A stretch of DNA of 64,000 bases. Source: Halorarius litoreus (GTDB lineage: Archaea; Halobacteriota; Halobacteria; Halobacteriales; Haloarculaceae). Positions 23,791 to 31,098 of this stretch are shown here, one piece after another. Both the position numbers and the translations under genes were made by a program. How positions within the stretch are numbered: the first letter of the stretch is position 1; each line of letters begins with the position of its first letter. The notes beneath the pieces were generated by a model. It ran no database searches. It was not told where the DNA came from and saw only the letters and a program-made list of their open reading frames with translations. The stretch is taken from the NCBI RefSeq assembly GCF_024362405.1, contig NZ_CP101454.1, positions 992,001-1,056,000 on the forward strand, read 5' to 3'.

Positions 23791-25017
23791 ATGGTCGGTG
23801 AGGCCGAACACCCAAGCGGCGAGACGGGGCCGCTCGACGGCGTCACCGTCCTCGACGCCTCGCGCGTGCTCGCGGGGCCGTTCTGCACGATGCAGCTCGG
23901 CGATCTAGGTGCCGATGTCATCAAAATCGAGCGCCGCGACGGTGGCGACCAGACCCGCGGCTGGCACCCGCCGACGTACGGCGAGAGCGGCGAGAGCGCC
24001 TACTATCTCTCAATCAACCGGAACAAGCGGTCCGTGACGCTCAACCTCGCGAGCGACGAGGGGCGCGCGGTGTTCCGCGACCTCGCGAGCGAGGCCGACG
24101 TGCTCGTCGAGAACTTCCGCGTCGGGAAGATGGCCGAGTGGGGCCTCGACTACGAGGACCTTCGCGACGAGAACCCCGGGCTCGTCTACTGTGGGCTCTC
24201 AGGCTACGGCGAGTGGGGGCCGGACCGCGACCGGCCCGCCTACGACATCGTGATGCAAGCGGAAGCGGGGATGATGAGCATCACTGGCGTGGAGGACGGC
24301 CCGCCTGTTCGGGTGGGCGTCGCCATCGCCGACATCGGCGCCGGGATGTACTGCACGCAGGCCATCCTCGCGGCGCTGTTCGCCCGCGAGTTCGGCGACG
24401 GCACCGGGCAGAAGATCGACGTGAGCCTCTTCGACGGGCAGGTGGCGTGGATGACGTACATGGCGTCGAACTACTTCGCGACCGGCAACCCCCCGGGACG
24501 GATGGGGAGCAAACACCCGACCATCGCCCCGTATCAGGCGTTCGCCGTGCAGGACGGCTACGTGGTGGTGGCGGTCTCCTCCGAGAACATGTGGCCGCGG
24601 TTCTGCCGCGCCATCGACCGCGAGAACCTCGTCGACGACGAGCGGTTCCACGTGAACTCGACGCGCGTCGAGAACCGCGAGACGCTCGACGCCCTGCTCG
24701 ACGAGGAACTGGCAGACTACACCACCGACGAACTGATGGCCCGACTCGACGAGGCGGGCGTCCCGGCCAGCCCAGTCCAGTCGCTCGACGCCGTGTTCGA
24801 CCGCGAACAGGTCCGTGCGAGGGGGATGCGCCAGTCGGTCGACCATCCGACAGCCGGCGAGGTCGAGATGCCCGGCAGCCCGATGTTCTTCTCCGAGACC
24901 CCCGCGACCATCCGCCGACACCCGCCGCTCCTCGGTGAGCACACCGAGGAAGTCCTCGCCGAGTACGGCTACACGGAGGCCGACATCGAGCGACTTCGCG
25001 ACGCGGACATCGTCTGA
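23791..25017 (+). CDS. CaiB/BaiF (class III) CoA transferase
   Basis: A 408-residue class III CoA transferase. DASRVLAGPFCTMQLGDLG, ADVIKIERRDGGDQTRGW, NRNKRSVTLNL, RPAYDIVMQAEAGMM and the likely nucleophile Asp181 in VGVAIADIGAGM are present. It belongs to a different subgroup from the copies at 2139 and 25969, closer to formyl-CoA/succinyl-CoA:dicarboxylate transferases. An in-frame ATG at 23701 exists, but its 30 extra residues are unlike the family; a TATA-like GAGATTATG lies near there, implying a leader if the later start is used. It precedes a SnoaL-like gene by 43 bp. Confidence 0.86.
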   Translation: MVGEAEHPSGETGPLDGVTVLDASRVLAGPFCTMQLGDLGADVIKIERRDGGDQTRGWHPPTYGESGESAYYLSINRNKRSVTLNLASDEGRAVFRDLASEADVLVENFRVGKMAEWGLDYEDLRDENPGLVYCGLSGYGEWGPDRDRPAYDIVMQAEAGMMSITGVEDGPPVRVGVAIADIGAGMYCTQAILAALFAREFGDGTGQKIDVSLFDGQVAWMTYMASNYFATGNPPGRMGSKHPTIAPYQAFAVQDGYVVVAVSSENMWPRFCRAIDRENLVDDERFHVNSTRVENRETLDALLDEELADYTTDELMARLDEAGVPASPVQSLDAVFDREQVRARGMRQSVDHPTAGEVEMPGSPMFFSETPATIRRHPPLLGEHTEEVLAEYGYTEADIERLRDADIV

Positions 25018-25060
25018 GGCGCGAGCGAAGGTCTAAGCGACCCGCGGGCGAACGCATCGC

Positions 25061-25519
25061 ATGGATTCGACCGAGACGGCCGTCCACGAGTTACTCGACT
25101 ACCGGGCCATCGAGACGCTTCGCTACCGCTACTGCCAGCACGTCGACCGCCACGAGTACCGCGCGTGGGCCGACCTGTTCGCGCCGGACGGGACGTTCAC
25201 CTCGGACCTCCCGGACCGCGAGGTGTACACCGGGCCCGACGAGATCTACGCGTTCGCCCGCGACGTCCTCGACAACCCCGAGGCACCGAACGCGGGCTAC
25301 CGATACTCGACGCACATCGCCGTCAACCCGGTCATCGAGCTGTCGGGCGACGAGGCGACCGGCCACTGGTACTTCTTCCTCCGATACGCCCTCGAGAACG
25401 GGACGAGCGGCTTCAAACACGGCCACTACGACGAGACCTATCAGCGAATCGACAACGAGTGGATGTTTGGGTCGGTTCGGGTCGGCTTCGACTCGGCGGG
25501 GACGTTCGAGCAGGTCTAA
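25061..25519 (+). CDS. SnoaL-like (NTF2 superfamily) protein
   Basis: A 152-residue protein of the SnoaL_4 type: an N-terminal helix followed by IETLRYRYCQHVDRHEY and WADLFAPDGTF, then a central YRYSTHIAVNPVIEL strand with a His, and GHYDETYQRIDNEWMFG. Members act as dehydratases, isomerases or ring-hydroxylase subunits. It follows a CoA transferase, echoing the NTF2-like protein at 3442 beside its own CoA transferase. Substrate unknown. Confidence 0.78.
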   Translation: MDSTETAVHELLDYRAIETLRYRYCQHVDRHEYRAWADLFAPDGTFTSDLPDREVYTGPDEIYAFARDVLDNPEAPNAGYRYSTHIAVNPVIELSGDEATGHWYFFLRYALENGTSGFKHGHYDETYQRIDNEWMFGSVRVGFDSAGTFEQV

Positions 25520-25790
25520 TCCCGAGTGAACGTGTAGTTCCCGTAGACGGTCGTGTTCGAGTTGAAGTCCTTCCACGTCCTCCCAGAACGACGCCGGTGA
25601 CCGTGTCGGGGGCGATGAGCCGCGGCTCGGTCTGGAACGCCCGCTCAGTCCCCGGAAAGGGCGTTATCGTGATATCTTCCCAGTCGGGGCGGGCGACGGG
25701 CGTCTCCGTCGGCGACGGTGACGGCGAGTCGGCGGTCGGTGTGCGGCCGGAGCGACCACCGAGCGCGAGGAGGAGCTGGCGGCGATGCAT
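25516..25790 (-). pseudogene. Remnant of a small signal-peptide protein, frame-disrupted
   Basis: From an ATG at 25790 the frame reads MHRRQLLLALGG, a typical haloarchaeal export signal, then a Pro/Ser/Thr linker and DWEDITITPFPGTERAF. After about 25590 the protein-like reading moves to another frame (WKDFNSNTTVYGNYTFTRD and stop, inside the end of the SnoaL-like gene). The usual lipobox Cys is absent (GGRSGRT). At least one indel is needed to restore a full protein, so I call it a decayed gene. Coordinates approximate. The rest of the gap up to 25968 holds only a TATA-like CCTTATACC (25880-25888) for the next gene. Confidence 0.5.
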
Positions 25791-25968
25791 CGCCCGGGGT
25801 ACGCGAACGCCGAGTGAAGTGCTGTCGCGGCCTGGTGACGAGGGCACAAGTGGCGGACGGACGACACCACGGGCACTAGCCTTATACCAGGCGCCGCCAA
25901 ATCGGTAGCATCGTCGCCACGTGACCGTCCGGCACGCTGCCGACCGACACGGGCGAGTATCGACACCC

Positions 25969-27180
25969 ATGTCAGAAGCACACGACACTGTGGGACCACT
26001 CGACGGGCTGACCGTCATCGAGGCCGGCTCGATGATTTCGGGGCCAACCGTCGGGCGCCTCATGGCTGATTTCGGCGCGGACGTGATCAAGATCGAACAT
26101 CCCGAGTTCGGAGACCACCTGCGGAACTTCGGCCCGAAGAAGAACGGCGCCGGCCTCTGGTGGAAGTATCTCGGGCGGAACAAACAGTCCGTCACGCTGA
26201 ACCTCTCCAGCGAGCGTGGCCAGGTCGTCTTCGAGGACCTCGTCAGCGAGGCCGACGTGCTCGTCGAGAACTTCCGACCGGGCACCTTCGAGAAGTGGAA
26301 CCTCGGCTACGACCGCCTGCGCGACCTCAATCCCGACCTCGTGATGCTTCGGCTCTCCGGCTTCGGACAGGACGGCCCCTACGCCGAGCGACCCGGGTTC
26401 GGGACGCTCGCGGAGGCGATGTCCGGCTTCGCGTATCTCAACGGCTTCCCCGACCGCCCGCCGCTGTTGCCGCCGACGGGACTCGCCGACGGCATCGCCG
26501 CACTCTACTCGACGTTCGCCGTGATGTTCGCGCTCTATCATCGCGACGTGAACGGCGGCTCGGGCCAGTGTATCGACACCAGTCTCATCGAACCCATCTT
26601 CTCACTTCTGGGTCCACAGCCCCTCAGATACGACCAGCTCGGCGAAATCGAGTCGCGCTCGGGCAACCAGTCGACCTCTTCGGCACCCAGAAACGTCTAC
26701 CAGACCGGTGACGACCGCTTCGTCGCCATCTCCGCGAGCGCCCAGCCCATCGCGATGCGCGTGTTCGACGCCATCGACCGCCCGGACCTGAAGGACGACC
26801 CGCGGTTCGAGACGAACGCGAAGCGACTCGAGAACGTCGACGAACTCGACGCCATCATCGAGGGGTGGATGGACGACCACACCCGCGAGGAGGTGCTCGA
26901 GGCGTTCGAGGCCGCCGACGCGACCATCGCGCCCATCTACAACGTCGCGGACATCCTCGACGACGAGCACTATCGGGCCCGCGAGGCCGTCATCTCCATC
27001 GCGGACGAACAGCTCGGGGAGGCCCGCGTCCAGGACGCGTTCCCCCGCTTTTCGGAGACGCCCGGCCACGTCGAGTATCTCGGCCCCGAACTCGGCGCGC
27101 ACAACGACGCCATCTACGGTGAACGACTCGGCTACGACGCCGATACCCTCGCCGAACTCGCCGCCGAGGGGGTCATCTGA
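25969..27180 (+). CDS. CaiB/BaiF (class III) CoA transferase
   Basis: A 403-residue class III CoA transferase with ADFGADVIKIEHPEFGDH, GRNKQSVTLNL, ERPGFGTLAEAMSGFA and putative nucleophile Asp174 in TGLADGIAALY. It is a close paralogue of 2139-3338. The haloarchaeal succinyl-CoA:mesaconate CoA transferase is of this family, so a C4-C6 dicarboxylate is a sensible acceptor, though unproven. The ATG aligns with the paralogue; an in-frame GTG at 25921 fits the promoter spacing better and cannot be excluded. First gene of a six-gene overlapping operon. Confidence 0.87.
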   Translation: MSEAHDTVGPLDGLTVIEAGSMISGPTVGRLMADFGADVIKIEHPEFGDHLRNFGPKKNGAGLWWKYLGRNKQSVTLNLSSERGQVVFEDLVSEADVLVENFRPGTFEKWNLGYDRLRDLNPDLVMLRLSGFGQDGPYAERPGFGTLAEAMSGFAYLNGFPDRPPLLPPTGLADGIAALYSTFAVMFALYHRDVNGGSGQCIDTSLIEPIFSLLGPQPLRYDQLGEIESRSGNQSTSSAPRNVYQTGDDRFVAISASAQPIAMRVFDAIDRPDLKDDPRFETNAKRLENVDELDAIIEGWMDDHTREEVLEAFEAADATIAPIYNVADILDDEHYRAREAVISIADEQLGEARVQDAFPRFSETPGHVEYLGPELGAHNDAIYGERLGYDADTLAELAAEGVI

Positions 27181-28130
27181 TGCACGTCCCCGACGCCGTG
27201 CACGTCGTCGAGATGCTTCCCAGAGATGGGTTCCAGCGACTCGACGAGTTCGTCCCGACCGACGAGAAGGTCGCCATCATCGACCGCCTGAGCGAGACGG
27301 GCGTCGACGAGATCGAGATCTCCTCCTTCACGCACCCGAAGGCCGTTCCCACCCTCCGTGACGCCGACGAGGTCGCACAGCGCATCGAGCGTCACGACGA
27401 CGTGGCGTACCGCGCGCTCGTTCCCAATCTCAGAGGGATGGAGCGGGCGGTCGATGCCGAGGTGGACAAGGTGAACGCGCTCGTCACCGTCAGCGAGACC
27501 TACACCCGAAAGAACGTCAACAGCACCCGCGAGGCCGTGCTCGCCGAGATGGACGACATCGTCGACCTCGCGCACGACCACGGCATCGAAGTGGAGTGCG
27601 GGATGGGGACGAGCTTCTACTGTCCGTACGAGGGCCGTATCGACCCCGAGGAGACGCTCGGGGTCGTGGACCGCGTGGTCGAGGCGGGCGTCGACGAGGT
27701 GACGCTCGCGACGACGATGGGGCTCGCGAACCCGGTCGAGGTCTCGGAAATGTATTCGGCGGTGTTCGACCGCCATCCCGACCTCGACGTCGGGCTCCAC
27801 CTCCACGACACGAACGGGATGAGCCTCGCGAACACGCTCGCGGCGATGGACTGCGGCGTCGACCGCTTCGATTCCTCCGTGTGTGGCCTGGGTGGCGGGG
27901 TCGTCCTCGCCGAGGGACTCTCCGGGGTTGGGAACACCCCGACCGAGGACCTCGTCCACATGCTCACGCGGATGGGCGTCGACACGCGCGCTGACTTCCC
28001 CACGGTCGAGGCGGTGGCCAACGAGGTCCGCGAGACGCTCGGGCTGGCCGCGACGAGCCACGTCCTCATGGGCGGCACCGTCGAACACGTCCTCGAAACG
28101 ATGGGCGACGGCGATGGAGGAGACCAATGA
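27180..28130 (+). CDS. HMG-CoA-lyase-like aldolase (DRE-TIM family)
   Basis: A 316-residue lyase of the HMGL family. EMLPRDGFQ (Arg15, Asp16), SSFTHPKAVP, GTSFYCPYEG, and metal His207/His209 in GLHLHDTNGM are conserved, as is GNTPTEDLVHML. The flexible loop that in true HMG-CoA lyase reads GLGGCPYA is here GLGGGVVLAEG, so the loop Cys is missing. It probably still cleaves a 3-hydroxy-3-alkyl dicarboxyl-CoA to an acyl-CoA and a keto acid. One-base overlap with the CoA transferase (TGATG) supports use of that enzyme's product. Confidence 0.84.
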   Translation: MHVPDAVHVVEMLPRDGFQRLDEFVPTDEKVAIIDRLSETGVDEIEISSFTHPKAVPTLRDADEVAQRIERHDDVAYRALVPNLRGMERAVDAEVDKVNALVTVSETYTRKNVNSTREAVLAEMDDIVDLAHDHGIEVECGMGTSFYCPYEGRIDPEETLGVVDRVVEAGVDEVTLATTMGLANPVEVSEMYSAVFDRHPDLDVGLHLHDTNGMSLANTLAAMDCGVDRFDSSVCGLGGGVVLAEGLSGVGNTPTEDLVHMLTRMGVDTRADFPTVEAVANEVRETLGLAATSHVLMGGTVEHVLETMGDGDGGDQ

Positions 28131-29443
28131 CAGGCAAGACACTCGCCGAGAAACTCCTCTCGGCGAAGGCCGGCAAGGACGTTCGGGCAGGCGACTACAT
28201 CGAGGCACAGGTCGACGTGGCGATGGCCCACGACATCACCGGGCCGCTCGCGTTCCAGACGTTCGACGAGGTGACGGGCGGCGAGGGCGAGGTGTTCGCC
28301 CCCGACCGCACCGTCCTGACCATCGACCACCACGCGCCGGCCGACGGCGTGCAGGCGGCGAACAACCACAACGCCATCCGCGAGTTCGCGGCGAAACACG
28401 GCGCTCACCAGTACGACATCGGTGACGGCATCTGCCACCAGGTACTCATCGAGGAGGGGCACGTCGGGCCGGGCGATCTGGTCATCGGCGCGGACTCCCA
28501 CTCGACCACCTACGGCGGCATCGGCGCGTTCGGCACGGGCGTCGGCTCCTCCGACCTCGGAACGGCGCTCGCGACCGGCGAACTCTGGTTCCGCGTCCCC
28601 GAGACGATGCGGTTCGTCGTGGAGGGTGATCTCGCCGACGGCGTCTACGCGAAGGACCTCATCCTCCGGTTCATCGGCGACGTCGGGTTCGCCGGCTGCA
28701 CGTACATGGCCGCGGAGTACGTCGGCTCCACCATCGAGGCGCTCCCGGTCCACCAGCGGCTCGTCCTCGCGAACATGGCCATCGAGATGGGCGGGAAGAC
28801 TGGCCTCGTCCCCGCGGACGACCGCGTGGCTCGCTTCCTCGAAGCCGAGACCGGGCAGTCGGTCGACCTGCCCGAAGCCCAGCACTCGGACGAGGACGCC
28901 ACGTTCGCGAGCGTCCACGAGTACCAGGCAGAAGAACTGGCCCCGCAGGTCTCGAAACCGTCGAACCCCGAGAACGCCGTCGACGTGGACGAGGTCCTCG
29001 GTACCGAAATCGACCAGCTGTTCGTCGGCACCTGTACGAACGGGAGATACGAGGACATCTCGCTCGTCGCCTCCGTCCTGGAGGGCGAGACGCTCGCGCC
29101 CGGTACCCGGATGGTCGTGGTGCCGGCGTCGGGCTCCGTCTACCGCAAACTGCTGGCGACGGGCGAGCTGGCGACCCTGACGGACGCCGGCGCCGTCGTG
29201 CAGGCGGCGGGCTGTGGCCCCTGTGCCGGCTACCACCAGGGCGTCCTCGGCGACGGCGACGTCTGTCTCGCGACGGCGAACAGGAACTTCCCCGGCCGGG
29301 AGGGCTCGATGGAGTCGTCGGTGTATCTCGCCAGTCCGGCGACGGTCGCGGTGTCGGCGCTCTACGGCGAAATCACCGACCCACGGGAGTACGACGGCCT
29401 CCCGAGACTCGACGACCACGCGCTCGCGGAGGTGAACGCATGA
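28127..29443 (+). CDS. Aconitase-superfamily hydratase, large (LeuC-like) subunit (second copy)
   Basis: A 438-residue large subunit with [4Fe-4S] cysteines Cys303 (VGTCTNGRYED) and Cys363/Cys366 (AAGCGPC), IDHHAPAD, GADSHSTTYGGIG and TANRNFPGREG. Its wording is closer to the archaeal homoaconitase/isopropylmalate isomerase group than the copy at 8684. It overlaps the lyase gene before it and the small subunit after it, by 4 bp each. No other leucine or lysine pathway genes are present, so a catabolic hydratase or isomerase is more likely. Confidence 0.87.
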   Translation: MTGKTLAEKLLSAKAGKDVRAGDYIEAQVDVAMAHDITGPLAFQTFDEVTGGEGEVFAPDRTVLTIDHHAPADGVQAANNHNAIREFAAKHGAHQYDIGDGICHQVLIEEGHVGPGDLVIGADSHSTTYGGIGAFGTGVGSSDLGTALATGELWFRVPETMRFVVEGDLADGVYAKDLILRFIGDVGFAGCTYMAAEYVGSTIEALPVHQRLVLANMAIEMGGKTGLVPADDRVARFLEAETGQSVDLPEAQHSDEDATFASVHEYQAEELAPQVSKPSNPENAVDVDEVLGTEIDQLFVGTCTNGRYEDISLVASVLEGETLAPGTRMVVVPASGSVYRKLLATGELATLTDAGAVVQAAGCGPCAGYHQGVLGDGDVCLATANRNFPGREGSMESSVYLASPATVAVSALYGEITDPREYDGLPRLDDHALAEVNA

Positions 29444-29961
29444 GCGACCGACCCGACCCGAGTGTGCCCGCGAGAGCGTGGGTGTTCGGCGACGACATCG
29501 ACACCGACCAGATCGCTCCCTCGCGGTTCATCGTCTCCTCCGACCCCGACGAGTTGGCCCAGCACGCGTTCAACGACCTCCGCCCCGGGTTCGCCGCCGA
29601 CGTTCAGGCGGGTGAGTTCGTCGTCGCGGGCGAGAACTTCGGGAGCGGTTCCTCCCGCGAACAGGCCCCGCTCGCGCTCGCAGGGGCCGGTGTGGCGGGC
29701 ATCGTCGCGGTGTCGTTCGCCCGTATCTTCTTCCGCAACTGCATCAACCTCGGGCTCCCGGTGCTCATCTGTCCCGATGCCGGAAAGATTTCGGACGGCG
29801 ACGAGGTGAGCATGGACCTCGACGCTGGCGTCGTCGAGAACCACACCACGGGGGAACAGTACGACGCCGAGCCCCTGCCGCCGTTCCTGCAGGAACTCGT
29901 CGACGTGGGCGGGTTGAAGGCGTACACGAAGGCGAAGCTCGCGGGCGACGGAGAGGCGTAA
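29440..29961 (+). CDS. Aconitase-superfamily hydratase, small (LeuD-like) subunit (second copy)
   Basis: A 173-residue swivel subunit: DIDTDQIAPSRFIVSSDPDE, GENFGSGSSREQAP, and VSFARIFFRNCINLGLPV. The loop after DTDQIAP, a substrate determinant in this family, reads SRFIVSSD, unlike the GEYLTTVP of the copy at 9940, so the two hydratases probably take different acids. Overlaps the large-subunit gene by 4 bp and the acyl-CoA dehydrogenase gene by 1 bp. Confidence 0.87.
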   Translation: MSDRPDPSVPARAWVFGDDIDTDQIAPSRFIVSSDPDELAQHAFNDLRPGFAADVQAGEFVVAGENFGSGSSREQAPLALAGAGVAGIVAVSFARIFFRNCINLGLPVLICPDAGKISDGDEVSMDLDAGVVENHTTGEQYDAEPLPPFLQELVDVGGLKAYTKAKLAGDGEA

Positions 29962-31091
29962 TGGAGTTCCAGCTCACCGACGAACAGCAGCTCGTCAAGC
30001 GCACGGCCCGCGAACTCGCGGAGACCGAGTTCGCCGAGACGGCGTTCACGTGGGACGGCGACATCCCGTGGCCGAACGTCGAGACGCTCGCCGACCAGGG
30101 GTTGCTCGGCATCTCTCTCCCAGAGGAGTACGGAGGCGGGGGCTACGAAGTCCTCGACGTGCTGCTCGCACAGGAAGCCGTGGGGCGGGTCTGTCCGGAC
30201 ACCGCGCACGTTCTCTCGCGGTCGTCGATGGGTGTCCCGCGCGTCATCGCCGAGCTCGGCTCCGACGACCTGAAGGAGCGCTACCTCCCGCCCGTGACCG
30301 CGGGCGACTCCATCCTCTCCATCGCCATCTCCGAGTCCGAAGCCGGCTCCGACGCCGGGGCGATGCAGACGACCGCCCGCGAGGAGGGCGACGAGGTAGT
30401 GCTGAACGGCCACAAGATGTGGGTGTCGAAGGGGTCGTACGCCGACGCCTTCCTCGTGTACGCGCGGTTCGCCGAGACGGGCCGCATCGGTGCGGTCGTC
30501 GTCGACGCAGACGCGCCCGGCCTCACGATAGAGGACGGCTACGTCAACATGGCCGACCACCGGCAGAACGTCCTCCGGTTCGACGACTGCCGCATCCCCG
30601 TCGAGAACGAACTCGCCGTGGGGGAGGACGCGTTCAAGCAGTTGCTCGCGGAGTTCAACGTCGAGCGGTGTCACAACGCGATGATGTGCGTCGCCTGCGG
30701 GCTGAACGCCTTCGACAACGCCCGCGAACACGCGGCCGACCGCGAGCAGTTCGGCCAGCCCATCGGCGAGTTCCAGGCCATCGAACACAAGCTCGCGGAC
30801 ATGGCCATCAACCTCGACGCCGCGCGGCTCCTCATCTACCGGACGGCTGCGAACGCCCGCGGCGGGACCGCCTCGCGGATGGAGGCGTCCATCGCGAAGG
30901 TGTTCGCCAACGAAGCCGGTCAAGAAGTCGTCGACCAGGCGCTCCAGATCTGCGGCGCGATGGGGTACTCGAAGGACAGCCCCCTCGAGTATCTGTACCG
31001 GTGGGTCCGCGGCTGGCGCATCGCGGGCGGCACCGTCGAGATCCACCGCAACGGCATCGCCGAGCAGCTCCGGAAGTACGGGTTCGAGTGA
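29961..31091 (+). CDS. Acyl-CoA dehydrogenase
   Basis: A 376-residue FAD enzyme of usual length. ISLPEEYGGGGYEV, SILSIAISESEAGSD, HKMWVSKGSYAD (FAD region) and the C-terminal RIAGGTVEIHRNGIAEQL are visible. Where medium-chain enzymes have the catalytic Glu (YEGT) this one has AGGT; a Glu in EFNVERCHNA (Glu235) stands where isovaleryl- and long-chain enzymes carry theirs. A branched short acyl-CoA is therefore a reasonable substrate. Electrons would go to ETF, not encoded here. One-base overlap with the LeuD-like gene. Confidence 0.88.
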   Translation: MEFQLTDEQQLVKRTARELAETEFAETAFTWDGDIPWPNVETLADQGLLGISLPEEYGGGGYEVLDVLLAQEAVGRVCPDTAHVLSRSSMGVPRVIAELGSDDLKERYLPPVTAGDSILSIAISESEAGSDAGAMQTTAREEGDEVVLNGHKMWVSKGSYADAFLVYARFAETGRIGAVVVDADAPGLTIEDGYVNMADHRQNVLRFDDCRIPVENELAVGEDAFKQLLAEFNVERCHNAMMCVACGLNAFDNAREHAADREQFGQPIGEFQAIEHKLADMAINLDAARLLIYRTAANARGGTASRMEASIAKVFANEAGQEVVDQALQICGAMGYSKDSPLEYLYRWVRGWRIAGGTVEIHRNGIAEQLRKYGFE

Positions 31092-31098
31092 TCCGGGA

